Assembly: GCA_041645075.1 (NCBI GenBank)
Contig: JBAZQS010000003.1
Location: 1-64,000 of the forward strand
DNA: 64,000 bases
Direction of reading: 5' to 3'
DNA from: JBAZQS01 sp041645075
GTDB taxonomy: Bacteria > Patescibacteriota > Patescibacteriia > 2-01-FULL-39-33
The notes beneath the pieces are model-generated. The model ran no database searches, had not been told where the DNA came from, and worked only from the letters and a program-made list of their open reading frames with translations. Positions 24,113-32,738 of this stretch are shown here, piece after piece (position 1 is the first letter of the stretch; every line of letters begins with the position of its first letter). The position numbers and the translations under genes are program-made.

Positions 24113-25114
24113 TTATATTATCATTGCCATCTCTACCAACCGATGAGAATAACCCCATTCATTATCATACCAAGCCAAAACCTTTACTAAATTGCCTATG
24201 GCTCTGGTAAATTTTAAATCAATTATAGCGGAATAAGCGGTGCCGATAATATCGGTGGAGACGAGTTCGTCATCAGCGCCGGTTACCCCGATAATGCCCT
24301 TATACAGCGGCTGTTTGCTCGCCGCGATAAACGCCTTATTAATTGTTTCGGCGCTCACCTCTTTTTTTAAGACAGCGGTAATGTCTGATAATGAGCCACA
24401 GATAATCGGCACGCGAACCGCAATGCCGTCAAATTTATCTTTTAACTCGGGAATGACCAAGGTGGTGGCTTTAGCGGCGCCGGTCGTTGATAATACCATA
24501 TTCACGGCTCCGGCCCGTCCCCGCCTCAAATCCTTGGCCTCCGGTCCATCAACCAACCTCTGGGAGGCGGTATAAGCGTGAATGGTGGTCATTAATGATT
24601 TTTCTATGCCAAATTTTGACTCCAAAACCTGAATAACGGGCGCGATGGAATTGGTGGTGCAGGAAGCGTTGGAAATAATATTTTCATTTTTTCCCAAGGT
24701 CTTTTTAGTCAATTCCGTGCCGAAAACCAAGGTTTGCATTTCATCTTTGGCCGGAGTGGATAATAATACTTTCTTGGCCCCGGCTTTTAAATGCATCTGC
24801 ATCTCGGCTTTGGTCTCAAATACGCCGGTGCATTCCAAAACCACTTCAACGCCCAATTTTTTCCAAGGCAATTTTAACGGATTTTTTTCGGCATAAACCG
24901 GATATTTTTTGCCGTTCACTATTAGATTATTGGCGTCATAAGAAACCTTTTTGTCGTATCGGCCATAAACCGAATCGTATTTTAGCAGATAAGCCAGAGT
25001 GCGCGTATCGGTTAAATCATTAATGGCAACCACCTGTAAATTTTTCTTGGTCAGGGCGATTTTAAACGTGGTTCGGCCAATCCGGCCAAATCCGTTTATG
25101 GCAATTTTTTTCAT
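24113..25114 (-). CDS. gap: Glyceraldehyde-3-phosphate dehydrogenase
   Basis: The 333-residue enzyme has the Rossmann start INGFGRIGRTTFKIAL and the active-site SNASCTTNSIAPVIQVL with the catalytic Cys. The TIHAYTASQRLVDGP stretch has the catalytic His region, and WYDNEWGYSHRLVEM closes the protein. It oxidises GAP with NAD(P)+ in the lower glycolytic pathway retained by most Patescibacteria. The gene stands alone, with an extended -10 (TTTGCTATAAT) about 45 bp upstream and a terminator. Length is standard. Confidence 0.96.
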   Translation of the reverse strand: MKKIAINGFGRIGRTTFKIALTKKNLQVVAINDLTDTRTLAYLLKYDSVYGRYDKKVSYDANNLIVNGKKYPVYAEKNPLKLPWKKLGVEVVLECTGVFETKAEMQMHLKAGAKKVLLSTPAKDEMQTLVFGTELTKKTLGKNENIISNASCTTNSIAPVIQVLESKFGIEKSLMTTIHAYTASQRLVDGPEAKDLRRGRAGAVNMVLSTTGAAKATTLVIPELKDKFDGIAVRVPIICGSLSDITAVLKKEVSAETINKAFIAASKQPLYKGIIGVTGADDELVSTDIIGTAYSAIIDLKFTRAIGNLVKVLAWYDNEWGYSHRLVEMAMII

Positions 25115-25189
25115 ATATGGGATTTAAATAATTAATTCAATGAGCAATTTAATTATAGCAAAATTCAGATAAAAAATAAATTTGATTTA

Positions 25190-25215
25190 GAGATGGTTAC
25201 AAAACTATATTTCTC
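25190..25215. repeat. Solo arm of the GAGATGGTTACAAAACTAT element
   Basis: GAGATGGTTACAAAACTATA followed by TTTCTC equals the left arm of MITE copy 2. It sits 5 bp beyond the ricT stop codon, between ricT and gap. Confidence 0.6.
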
Positions 25216-25219
25216 TCTC

Positions 25220-26026
25220 TTATGATTTTTTAATCGGTACTTCCACGACAAGCGGCTTATCCCCCTCTCTTTCAGGATCAATCTGAACATTCACGCTTTG
25301 GCGCAAGGTATGCCAGCCAATCACCTGCCCCCGGCCGTGCTTGGTTCTGACTCTAGTGCCAACCGGCGGTAAATTTTTTGCCAATTCGTCATAAAGATTT
25401 TTTTCATAGCCCAAGCAGCATTTCAGACGGCCGCAAATGCCGGACAAGCGCTCTGAACCGCGATGAGCCACTTGCTGTTGCTCGGCTAATTCAGAAGTAA
25501 CACTGCCCAATTTCCTTAAATGGCTCTGGCAGCAAAGTTTGAGTCCACAACAACCGATATCGCCCGTGAGTTTGGCTTCATCGCGCACGCCCACCTGATG
25601 CAGTCGTATGGTTTTTTGGAAATGGCGGGTTAACTCCTTGACCGCGTCCCGAAAATCAACCCGGCCATCAGCCACAAAAGCGAAAGTGAAACGGCGGCCG
25701 TCAAAAGAAGGGTGGCTGCCGATGATTTTCATCTCTAAACCCAATTTTTTGATAATCTTGCGGCCATACTCTACGACATTTTCCTTTTGCCGTTGATTGT
25801 CAGAAATGATCGCCCAGTCATCATTGTTGGCCACTCTTTGAATAGAGCCGATTTCAGTCTCTCCTGTTTTTTCCGGTTCAATTTCTTTAATGCTAATTAC
25901 CCGACCGGCGTCCACGCCAAAATCAGTGCTCACAATGACATAGTCGCCCACCCCGACATCAACATCGCCGACTTTGGCGGAAAATAAATTATCCCAAGGC
26001 GCGAATTGTATTTGAGCGATTAACAT
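25220..26026 (-). CDS. ricT: PSP1-domain protein RicT (YaaT)
   Basis: The 268-residue protein has the PSP1 domain with its cysteine set DIGCCGLKLCCQSHL and GICGRLKCCLGYE. In RicT these hold a [4Fe-4S] cluster. In Bacillus RicT works with RicA and RicF (Y-complex) to stimulate RNase Y mRNA processing. The N-terminal VGDYVIVSTDFGVDAGRV matches the family. It ends the rpsB-tsf-ricT run, 8 bp after tsf. The partner genes are not in the window, so complex formation is unproven here. Confidence 0.85.
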   Translation of the reverse strand: MLIAQIQFAPWDNLFSAKVGDVDVGVGDYVIVSTDFGVDAGRVISIKEIEPEKTGETEIGSIQRVANNDDWAIISDNQRQKENVVEYGRKIIKKLGLEMKIIGSHPSFDGRRFTFAFVADGRVDFRDAVKELTRHFQKTIRLHQVGVRDEAKLTGDIGCCGLKLCCQSHLRKLGSVTSELAEQQQVAHRGSERLSGICGRLKCCLGYEKNLYDELAKNLPPVGTRVRTKHGRGQVIGWHTLRQSVNVQIDPEREGDKPLVVEVPIKKS

Positions 26027-26034
26027 AAATTAAA

Positions 26035-26862
26035 TTAAACTTGATAACGGCTGAATTGTTTAATGGAAACGCCACTTAACAAATCAGCAATCTTTTTATC
26101 TTCATCTTTGATAAAGACCTGTTTTAATAAGCAATTATCTTCATAGTATTTCGCCAATTTGCCTTCAATTATTTTAGCCCAAATATTTTCCGGCTCGCCT
26201 CGCTGAGTCGAAGCGGGCTTGCCCCGCTGTTTTAATTGCTCGCGATAAATTTCTTTTTCTTTTTCCAAAACCGCCGGCGGAATATCTTGAATATCAAGAT
26301 AAAGCGGATTCATGGCGGCAACATGCATGGCAATATCGCCGGCTAAGGCATCGCTGCCGCCAGTCAAAACTACAACCGCAGCCACTTTTTTATTAGAGTG
26401 CAGATAACTGCCGATTACCGCGCCGGACAAAATTTCATATCTGCTTAATTTTATATTTTCTCCGATTTTAACTGCCAATTCATTTTTAATCACGGCTTCG
26501 GCCCAAGAACCGAATTCTTCTATATTAGATTCTAATAATTTTTGGGCGAGCTTATCGGCCGTCTTGATAAAATCATCATTTCTAGCCACAAAGTCGGTTT
26601 CGCAATTTAAAACAACGGCCGCCACTTTTTGCCTGCTTCGACTCGCGTCGAGCGAGGCGAGCCCGTCCCGAGCAATGGCAATCACGCCCTCATTGGCGCT
26701 CCGGTCTGATTTTTTGGCGGCCTTGATTTCACCGCTCTTTCTTAAAATTTCCACGGCTTTAGTCAATTCCCCGCCCGCCTCTTCAAGCGCCTTTTGGCAA
26801 TCGCCAATACCGGCGCCGGTTTGCTCGCGAAGTTTAACGATGGTTTGAGTGTCTATAGACAT
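26035..26862 (-). CDS. tsf: Elongation factor Ts
   Basis: The 275-residue protein starts at the ATG at 26862 (a GTG at 26868 is the alternative). It has the UBA-like N-terminus LREQTGAGIGDCQKALEEAG and the EF-Tu contact stretch CETDFVARNDDF, and MHVAAMNPLYL follows. EF-Ts recycles GDP from EF-Tu. Two palindromic repeats are read in frame: GLASLDASRSRQ (26632-26665) and KPASTQRGEPE (26192-26219). They lie in opposite orientations and in loops between conserved blocks. Confidence 0.94.
   Translation of the reverse strand: MSIDTQTIVKLREQTGAGIGDCQKALEEAGGELTKAVEILRKSGEIKAAKKSDRSANEGVIAIARDGLASLDASRSRQKVAAVVLNCETDFVARNDDFIKTADKLAQKLLESNIEEFGSWAEAVIKNELAVKIGENIKLSRYEILSGAVIGSYLHSNKKVAAVVVLTGGSDALAGDIAMHVAAMNPLYLDIQDIPPAVLEKEKEIYREQLKQRGKPASTQRGEPENIWAKIIEGKLAKYYEDNCLLKQVFIKDEDKKIADLLSGVSIKQFSRYQV
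26192..26219. repeat. In-frame palindromic element (PAS-GEP family) in tsf, copy 1
   Basis: It is identical over 28 bases to the element in alaS. It encodes PASTQRGEP between two conserved helices of EF-Ts. Confidence 0.8.
26632..26665. repeat. In-frame palindromic element in tsf, copy 2 (opposite orientation)
   Basis: CTGCTTCGACTCGCGTCGAG followed by CGAGGCGAGCCCG is the same family reversed, so the encoded peptide is GLASLDASRSRQ rather than PAS..GEP. It lies just before the conserved CETDFVARND block. Confidence 0.7.
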
Positions 26863-26906
26863 AGTCACTTATTATTAAATTATTTATTTTTTATTACCAG
26901 CACAAT

Positions 26907-26990
26907 AAATTTTCAATTTACAATTTACAATAAATGTCTCAATGAATCAATTTTCAAATTGTTTGAATTATTGAAAATTGAAAATTCATT
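26907..26990. repeat. AT-rich dispersed repeat, copy 1 (tsf-rpsB gap)
   Basis: Its reverse complement matches the sequence at 38456-38541 almost base for base (GAATTTTCAATTTTCAAT..., GAAAATTGATTCATTG..., GTAAATTGTAAATT). Each copy is itself an imperfect palindrome. It fills the 150-bp gap between tsf and rpsB. Confidence 0.7.
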
Positions 26991-27017
26991 GTAAATTGAG
27001 AATTGATAATTGAAAAT

Positions 27018-27710
27018 TTATTTTGTGGCTTCCACTTTTCCTTCCTTAACCGCCTCGGCAATCAAGCCGGTGATTATTTCAATTGACTTGACCGCGTCGT
27101 CATTGGCCGGTATGGGATAATCAATCAAATCGGGATTGATATTGGTATCGCAAAAAGCCACAATGGGTATTTTGCGCTTGCGGGCTTCGGCCACGGCCGT
27201 CTTTTCCTTTTTAACATCCAAAACAAAAATGGCCTCGGGTATTTTTTTCAGTTCCGCCAGGCCGCCGACTAATTTTTTTAATTTTTCAATTTCCTTCTGG
27301 AATTCCACCTGCTCTTTTTTGGTATATTTTTCCAAAGCGCCCGAGTCCTTTTTTTCCGTCAATTCCTTGTATTTTTTAATCAATTTATTGACATTGGAAA
27401 AATTAGTGAATAAGCCGCCAATCCACCTTTCGCTGATATAGGGCATGCCGCACGCCAAGGCGTATTTTTCTATGATTTTCTGGCCCTGTCTTTTTGTGCC
27501 CACAAATAAAATAACCCCGCCCCTCTGCACTGTCTCTTTAACGAAGTCGGTGGCGATTTGCAATTTCTCCACGGTCTTTTCCAAATCAATAATGTGAACG
27601 CCTCCGCGTTCAGTAAAAATGAAGTCCTTCATCTTGGGGTGCCAACGGCCTTTCTGGTGGCCGAAATGCACGCCCGCCTGAAGCAATTCTAAAAGTGTCG
27701 GTAATTTCAT
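27018..27710 (-). CDS. rpsB: Ribosomal protein S2
   Basis: The 230-residue protein begins LLQAGVHFGHQKGRWHPKMK and contains GGVILFVGTKRQGQ, SERWIGGLFTNF and PIVAFCDTNINPDLIDYPIP, all standard S2 blocks. S2 is a late 30S protein near the mRNA exit. The rpsB-tsf order is conserved. The leader has AGGAAAAAAT before ATG. Confidence 0.96.
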   Translation of the reverse strand: MKLPTLLELLQAGVHFGHQKGRWHPKMKDFIFTERGGVHIIDLEKTVEKLQIATDFVKETVQRGGVILFVGTKRQGQKIIEKYALACGMPYISERWIGGLFTNFSNVNKLIKKYKELTEKKDSGALEKYTKKEQVEFQKEIEKLKKLVGGLAELKKIPEAIFVLDVKKEKTAVAEARKRKIPIVAFCDTNINPDLIDYPIPANDDAVKSIEIITGLIAEAVKEGKVEATK

Positions 27711-27809
27711 ATTTTTTCCTTTTTTAACCTCTGCTTCTCCCCCGTTTCCGGGAAGGAATTTCGAAAAGCATGAAGTGATTTATTAAAACCTTAATAAAAG
27801 ATCAGATAT

Positions 27810-27838
27810 AATTTAGCAGATTAATTATAAAATGTCAA
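27810..27838 (-). promoter_or_regulatory. Promoter of rpsB-tsf-ricT
   Basis: On the minus strand TTGACA (27833-27838), 17 bp and TAAATT (27810-27815) preceded by TGC (extended -10) lies about 100 bp upstream of rpsB. Confidence 0.75.
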
Positions 27839-27895
27839 ATTTTATTTTTTCCTCTCCTCGTCTTGAGGAGAGGATTAAGGTGAGGTCTAAAATAA

Positions 27896-27924
27896 AAACC
27901 CCCAACATTATAGCTGGGGGTATA
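27896..27924 (-). terminator. Terminator after the gene at 28060
   Basis: ACCCCCAGCTATAATGTTGG followed by GGGTTTTTATTTT on the minus strand. A second hairpin GTTCCGATTTTTTCGGAAC lies 22 bp nearer the gene (27942-27960). Apart from these, 27839-28059 shows no gene. Confidence 0.75.
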
Positions 27925-28059
27925 TTCATTTACGTTTATGTTCCGATTTTTTCGGAACAATTTTATAATCATCGGGCGGGGGGCTTACAAATCCTGGCCT
28001 TCAATCCATGGAATACGCTCGCGCTTTTGGGTATCGAGGCACCCGTGAAAACGTAAGAA

Positions 28060-29016
28060 TTAAAAACCCCAATTGCGTCGCTCATCAAATAATTGGTCTC
28101 TCATTATTGAGCCAAATGAAACCGGTCGGCTAAACATGGAGCTTATTGGCGACATACAATCAATTCTTGGGGCGTCTTCTCTTCTTATCATATGGCCTAC
28201 TGTAAAGCGGTTCTCAAAATCGCCAATGCGACCCATGGTCATATCACGCTCCTCTATCTCGCGTGCCTGGCGTTTCATTATCTGATCCAGCACTGTCTCT
28301 CCCCACCTTACCGGAGCCATGTAATCTTCATAACTTCTTTCTACAGGCGGCAACACCGGCGAAGCAGTTCTCTTTGGCCACTGCGATTCTATTTCTTCCC
28401 ATGGCTTTGGGCTAGTAGTCCTGTGGCTGGATGACTTGGGTCTAAACATTTCGGGTCTAAGCCCGGTCAGTTCTAACGTAGGAGCTGGTCTTGGAAATAT
28501 TAGTGTTGGTTCTTCTTTTTCTCCAAACAAGCTTTTCATAGATCTTTCAAACAGGCCTTGCATAGACCTTTCTCTTTCTTCTTTTTCTCTCCTCCTGCCT
28601 TCCAGATATCTTTCAGCCCATGCTATAGAGCTTTCCGGTTCATCAGGAACTCCGCGAGAGACGCTGTGAGTTTGTTGATGTCTGAGTATGGTCGACCTCT
28701 CAAGCCCGCCACAAAGGTCGTTAAGCACGCTCCACTGGGTGGTTGCTTCCAGACCCGTACTGAGTGTGGTGTGTGTCCTCCCCCTGTCTGTTGTGGCGTG
28801 CAATTTAGAGCTCTTAGAATTGAATGAGAAATGCGCGCCGTCATCAGAATCTGCATCAATCAGGAGCCCCATTGACCCGGTTGACTTATGTTTCCAGCCA
28901 TAAGAGTCTGCATTTGAAGGCATTAACCGCTTCCTTGCTTCTTCTCTCTCCAGCCTCTCTTCCATCCATGTTTTCTTGGGTTCTTCTGTTTCTCCCAAGA
29001 AGTATATCTTATCCAT
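28060..29016 (-). CDS. Orphan protein of unknown function, Arg/Glu-rich
   Basis: The 318-residue protein has a good Shine-Dalgarno (AGGAGAAGG) and a consensus promoter (TTGACA-17-TATAAA). I recognise no family. It is hydrophilic with no membrane helix, rich in Arg, Glu, Ser and Pro. It has charged helical segments (EERLEREEARKRL, RYLEGRRREKEERERSM) and repeated PRP/SP-type linkers. Codon use looks less AT-rich than its neighbours, which suggests a lineage-specific or acquired gene. Possible roles include an effector or scaffold, but nothing in the sequence decides this. Confidence 0.55.
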   Translation of the reverse strand: MDKIYFLGETEEPKKTWMEERLEREEARKRLMPSNADSYGWKHKSTGSMGLLIDADSDDGAHFSFNSKSSKLHATTDRGRTHTTLSTGLEATTQWSVLNDLCGGLERSTILRHQQTHSVSRGVPDEPESSIAWAERYLEGRRREKEERERSMQGLFERSMKSLFGEKEEPTLIFPRPAPTLELTGLRPEMFRPKSSSHRTTSPKPWEEIESQWPKRTASPVLPPVERSYEDYMAPVRWGETVLDQIMKRQAREIEERDMTMGRIGDFENRFTVGHMIRREDAPRIDCMSPISSMFSRPVSFGSIMRDQLFDERRNWGF

Positions 29017-29075
29017 TTTCCTTCTCCTTTTAATGGTAAATGATGGGTTTAAATTTTTAGGGTGCGATTAACTAA

Positions 29076-29160
29076 TTTATACCACTTAGCCAAAAATTTG
29101 TCAAATAAAAATTCTCCGGGCAATCCCGCTATTGACTTTTCGCCATGAAGCCAATATAAT
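29076..29160. promoter_or_regulatory. Divergent promoters between 28060 gene and rpmE
   Basis: Plus strand: TTGACT (29132-29137), 17 bp, TATAAT (29155-29160), reading into rpmE. Minus strand: TTGACA (29099-29104), 17 bp, TATAAA (29076-29081), reading into the orphan gene. Confidence 0.8.
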
Positions 29161-29190
29161 TATACTATCAAGAAAATCATTTAATTTCTT

Positions 29191-29487
29191 ATGAAAAAAG
29201 ACATCCATCCGAAGTATTATCCCGAAGCAAAAGTCACTTGTGCTTGTGGCAATGTTTTTACCGTGGGTTCAACCGTGGAAAGCATTAATGTGGAAATCTG
29301 CTCGGCTTGCCATCCCTTTTATACGGGCAAACAAAAATTAGTTGACTCGGCCCGGCGGGTTGATAAATTTGAAAAACGGGTCGCCAAGAAAGCCGAAATC
29401 CAAGGCGCCAGAAAAGGCAAGAAAATCAAAAAAGAAAAACAAAAAACCATTAAAACGGCCAAAAGGGTAAAAATTGCGGCTGAATGA
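29191..29487 (+). CDS. rpmE: Ribosomal protein L31 (zinc form, extended)
   Basis: The 98-residue protein starts MKKDIHPKYYPEAKVTCACG and has the zinc ligands CAC and CSACHPFYTGKQK, so it is the zinc-containing L31. After residue 60 there is a Lys/Ala-rich basic tail about 30 residues longer than usual. L31 bridges the 50S and 30S subunits. Its stop overlaps the prfA start by 4 bp. Confidence 0.92.
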   Translation: MKKDIHPKYYPEAKVTCACGNVFTVGSTVESINVEICSACHPFYTGKQKLVDSARRVDKFEKRVAKKAEIQGARKGKKIKKEKQKTIKTAKRVKIAAE

Positions 29488-30548
29488 AAGATAAGTTAGA
29501 TAAACTACAATATAGGTTTGACGAATTGGAACGACTCCTCCAAGATGAGACGGTAATTTCTGACGCCCAAAAAATCAAAAAAATTTCCCAAGAATATAAT
29601 GACCTTAAGGAAATCATCCAGGCAAAAAACGATTTGGAAAAAACCGAAAACGATTTAAAAGAGATAAAAAATATTATTAAAGAAAATGAGGATGACGAGG
29701 AATTAAAAAAAATATCAGAAGAAGAAAAAATAACCTTGGAGAAAAAGAGGGCGGAATTGGAACAAAAAATTAAATCGCTGCTCATGCCCAAAGACCCAAA
29801 CGACGGTAAAAACGCGATTATAGAAATCAGGGCTGGCGCCGGCGGCGATGAATCGGCCCTGTTTGCGTCTGAACTTTTCCGGATGTATTCCCGCTTTGCC
29901 GAAAAGAAAAATTGGAAACCAAGATTATTATCAGCCAACAGAATCGGCCTGGGCGGTTTTAAAGAGGTAATTTTTGAAATTACCGGTAAATCTGCCTATG
30001 GCGCCATGAAATTTGAAAGCGGCGTTCATCGGGTTCAGCGCGTGCCCGAAACCGAAAAAAAGGGGCGCGTCCATACCTCTACGGTAACCGTGGCGGTCTT
30101 GCCCGAGGCAGAAGAAGTTGAATTGGCCATAGACCCGAAGGACTTGCGGCTTGATACTTTCTGCGCCGGCGGGCACGGCGGCCAAAGCGTGAACACCACT
30201 TATTCGGCTGTCCGCCTTACTCATCTGCCAACGGGAATTGTGGTCTCCTGCCAAGATGAGAGATCGCAATTGCAAAACAAAGAAAAAGCCATGGTGATTT
30301 TACGGTCAAGATTATTGGCGGCGAAAAAAGAGGCAGAGGCAAAAAAACTTGGCGAGACCAGAAAATCACAAATCGGCACGGGCGACCGGAGCGAGAAAAT
30401 CAGAACCTATAATTTTCCTCAAGACCGCATAACCGACCATCGTCTTGGTGAAAATTTTGGCAATATCCCAAGTATCTTAGACGGCAATCTTGATGAGATG
30501 ATTAAGGCGGTAAAAAGCCGGGTGGAATTAGAAGCCATAAAAGATTAA
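29484..30548 (+). CDS. prfA: Peptide chain release factor 1
   Basis: The 354-residue protein reads UAA and UAG. It has the PET-type anticodon-reading region (GVHRVQRVPETEKKGRVHTS), the GGHGGQSVN peptidyl-hydrolysis loop whose glutamine is methylated by PrmC, and QDERSQLQNKEKA. An N-terminal coiled-coil domain 1 is present. PrmC is encoded two genes downstream in the same operon, which is the enzyme that modifies this GGQ. Length is standard. Confidence 0.95.
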   Translation: MKDKLDKLQYRFDELERLLQDETVISDAQKIKKISQEYNDLKEIIQAKNDLEKTENDLKEIKNIIKENEDDEELKKISEEEKITLEKKRAELEQKIKSLLMPKDPNDGKNAIIEIRAGAGGDESALFASELFRMYSRFAEKKNWKPRLLSANRIGLGGFKEVIFEITGKSAYGAMKFESGVHRVQRVPETEKKGRVHTSTVTVAVLPEAEEVELAIDPKDLRLDTFCAGGHGGQSVNTTYSAVRLTHLPTGIVVSCQDERSQLQNKEKAMVILRSRLLAAKKEAEAKKLGETRKSQIGTGDRSEKIRTYNFPQDRITDHRLGENFGNIPSILDGNLDEMIKAVKSRVELEAIKD

Positions 30549-30550
30549 TT

Positions 30551-31222
30551 ATGAATGAAAAGAATAAAAAAATTTCCCTAATTATCCCCGCCCATAATGA
30601 AGAGGAAAATCTCGGGCGCGTTTTAAAGGTGGTTATCCAAGTGCCCGAAATAGATGAGATCTTAGTGGTGGTTGATGCCTGCAGCGACAAAACCGCCGAG
30701 GTGGCCCAGAAATACGGCGTTAAAACCTTAATCAGAAAAACCAGCAAGGGCAAAGGCGAGGCCATGATTGATGGCGTAAATCATACCACGGGCGGAATCT
30801 TGATGTTTGCCGACGCGGATTTGGAAAATTTAACGGTGCGCCATGTTCAAAAAGTTCTTGAACCGGTAATTAATGGCCGGGCTTCTATGTCGGTCGGCCT
30901 GCGGGATAGAATTTTCGGCTTGGGCGCCTTGATTCCCAGATTATTTCCCATGTATGCCATCGGCGGCGAAAGAGCCATGGCCAGAAAATTTTTTGATTTA
31001 ATCCCCAAAGATGAAAACACTTTGGACTTTGGCATTGAGACGGTAATGAATTATTTTGCCAAGAAGCACAAACTGAAAGTGGCCTATCCGATTTTAAAAA
31101 ATCTGCATCAAGTCATTAAAGAAAAAAAGTGGGGTTTTTGGCGCGGCCTTATTTCGCGAATGGGATTGTTTTGGCAGGTTTGGCGGACTCGTTTTATTAT
31201 GAAGCGCAGAAAAAATCTCTAA
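30551..31222 (+). CDS. Family 2 glycosyltransferase
   Basis: The 223-residue protein has a GT-A fold: ISLIIPAHNEEENLGRVL, a sugar-nucleotide-binding VVDACSDKTAEVAQKYG and the DxD motif in MFADADLEN. No membrane helices are evident. It resembles dolichyl-phosphate-mannose or glucosyl-3-phosphoglycerate synthase-type enzymes in plan, but the substrate cannot be read from the sequence. It lies 2 bp after prfA and 30 bp before prmC, so it is co-transcribed with translation-termination genes. Confidence 0.8.
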   Translation: MNEKNKKISLIIPAHNEEENLGRVLKVVIQVPEIDEILVVVDACSDKTAEVAQKYGVKTLIRKTSKGKGEAMIDGVNHTTGGILMFADADLENLTVRHVQKVLEPVINGRASMSVGLRDRIFGLGALIPRLFPMYAIGGERAMARKFFDLIPKDENTLDFGIETVMNYFAKKHKLKVAYPILKNLHQVIKEKKWGFWRGLISRMGLFWQVWRTRFIMKRRKNL

Positions 31223-31252
31223 AGCCCGCAGGGGCTTTTTAAAAAACGCGCT

Positions 31253-32104
31253 ATGACCATAAATCAGGCGTTAAAAAATGGGATAAAAAAATTAAAAACG
31301 GCCGAGGATGGTTCAGCCATTCTTGACGCGGAAGTTTTATTGGCTTTTATTTTAAAAAAAGATAAAGAATTTTTATATACCAATCCGACGACTCGGCCGC
31401 GAAAAAACCAGCTTAAAAATTTTTATAAGCTAATCGCTCGGCGCGCCAAAAACGAACCCGTGGCTTATCTGACAAGTCAAAAAGAATTTTATGGCTTGGA
31501 TTTTTATGTCAATAAAAACGTCTTAATCCCCCGCCCGGCCACGGAATTATTGGTTGAAGAGGCCTTGAATTATATTAAAAAAATAAAAGCAAAGAATCTC
31601 ACTATCTGCGATGTAGGCGCCGGATCTGGCGCGATTATTATTGCTCTCGCTAAAAATATTAAAAAATCGCTTCCTAAACAAAATTTTAAATTCATGGGCG
31701 CGGATATTTCCCGCGGCGCCCTAAACGTCGCTCAAAAAAACGCCAAAGCGCATAAGATAAAAATCAATTTTCTCAAAAGTAATCTTTTAAAAAATCTAAC
31801 CGATAAAAAAATAGATATTTTAACCGCCAATCTCCCCTATCTTAAAAACCGTGAGATTAGGGGCGCCTTAAAATACGAACCGAAACGCGCCTTAAGCGGC
31901 GGCCAAAGAGGCGCCGAGATTTTTAAAAAATTATTCCGCCAAATTCCTGATTTAAAATTTCCGCCGAAAATAATTTTTCTAGAGATTGACGACAAGCAAG
32001 CCAAAACATTAACCGAATTGGCAAAAAATCTGCTTCCTCAATATCAGCGGAAAATAAAAAAAGATTTTAGCGGCCTTGATCGTTTACTTATCCTTAAAAT
32101 TTAA
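31253..32104 (+). CDS. prmC: Release factor glutamine methyltransferase PrmC
   Basis: The 283-residue protein has the HemK/PrmC features FYGLDFYVNKNVLIPRPATE, the SAM-binding ICDVGAGSGAIIIALA and the catalytic TANLPYLKN (NPPY variant NLPY). It methylates the GGQ glutamine of RF1 and RF2 to speed peptide release. The operon with prfA fits this function. NLPY rather than NPPY is seen in other PrmC-like proteins too. Confidence 0.92.
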   Translation: MTINQALKNGIKKLKTAEDGSAILDAEVLLAFILKKDKEFLYTNPTTRPRKNQLKNFYKLIARRAKNEPVAYLTSQKEFYGLDFYVNKNVLIPRPATELLVEEALNYIKKIKAKNLTICDVGAGSGAIIIALAKNIKKSLPKQNFKFMGADISRGALNVAQKNAKAHKIKINFLKSNLLKNLTDKKIDILTANLPYLKNREIRGALKYEPKRALSGGQRGAEIFKKLFRQIPDLKFPPKIIFLEIDDKQAKTLTELAKNLLPQYQRKIKKDFSGLDRLLILKI

Positions 32105-32574
32105 AGGGCCCGGAACTTAATTCTCTTAGAATTTTGCTCCGAGCCCAGTCAGGGATTTTATAGATTTTGCCTCTCCGAATTATTGGGTGTGCCGCCAATA
32201 TGCCGCACCGAAGGAGTGGTGGGTATTAAACCCTGAAGCATAAATTTACCCCATGGAATAGGGTTAAGCTTCAAACCTCCAAGACCCAATGTTCCGGGGA
32301 TGTTCTGCGGAAACGACCTGCCGAAAAAGGTACTGCCGAAACAATTCAAGGTGAAAGATATGGTTTATCCGCTTACCCGCCAAAACACAAGAGTTCGAAC
32401 TGGAGTTTAAAACCAGTTGGATTTACCGGCGAGTAAGGCACGTCTGTGGGAATAATTGCTTGGGGGGCTTATTCCCGGCGCCCCATGATTAGCCCAGCAG
32501 TTGACGCATATCAGACCTCCTTCCACCTCAATTCTAATATGGATCCTCCTCTAATCCATTTTATTCACTTATTT
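32105..32574 (-). ncRNA. Candidate large structured RNA (about 460 nt)
   Basis: The gap after prmC has a minus-strand promoter and ends in a terminator-like stem GGGCTCGGA/TCCGGGCCC (32106-32143). Between them are several exact stems: ATGGAT/ATCCAT, GGGAATAA/TTATTCCC, TTACTCGCC/GGCGGGTAA enclosing AACTGG/CCAGTT, and a possible pseudoknot GAAGC/GCTTC with AACCCT/AGGGTT. A leader frame of six codons (MRQLLG) has a strong AAGGAGG site. A 63-codon frame at 32158-32349 starts at TTG without one. Conserved motifs of RNase P and tmRNA were looked for and not found. Confidence 0.4.
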
Positions 32575-32580
32575 AAATTA

Positions 32581-32609
32581 AATATACTACTTAAAATTGC
32601 GGCCGTCAA
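32581..32609 (-). promoter_or_regulatory. Promoter for the candidate RNA
   Basis: On the minus strand TTGACG (32604-32609), 17 bp and TATATT (32581-32586). It points away from rplY into the gap before prmC. Confidence 0.65.
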
Positions 32610-32614
32610 ATCGA

Positions 32615-32728
32615 ACCCCTCACCCTACCCTCTCCCCGATTACGGGGCGAGGGACTTTTAATAACTATGCCCCTTTCTTAATCACCCTCTCCCTAATGGG
32701 AGAGGGCAGGGTGAGGGCAGGGTGATGG
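32615..32728. repeat. Palindromic repeats after rplY
   Basis: Inverted pairs of the CCCTCTCCC...GGGAGAGGG type lie at about 32685-32707 and CTCTCCCCGATTACGGGGCG at about 32629-32650. They follow the rplY stop codon and probably end its transcript. Confidence 0.55.
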
Positions 32729-32738
32729 GTGTATTGTG

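Noticed and set aside
32158..32349. 63-codon frame in the gap after prmC as a protein gene
   Set aside because: It starts at TTG without a ribosome binding site, and stems run through it. I prefer a non-coding reading but cannot exclude a protein.
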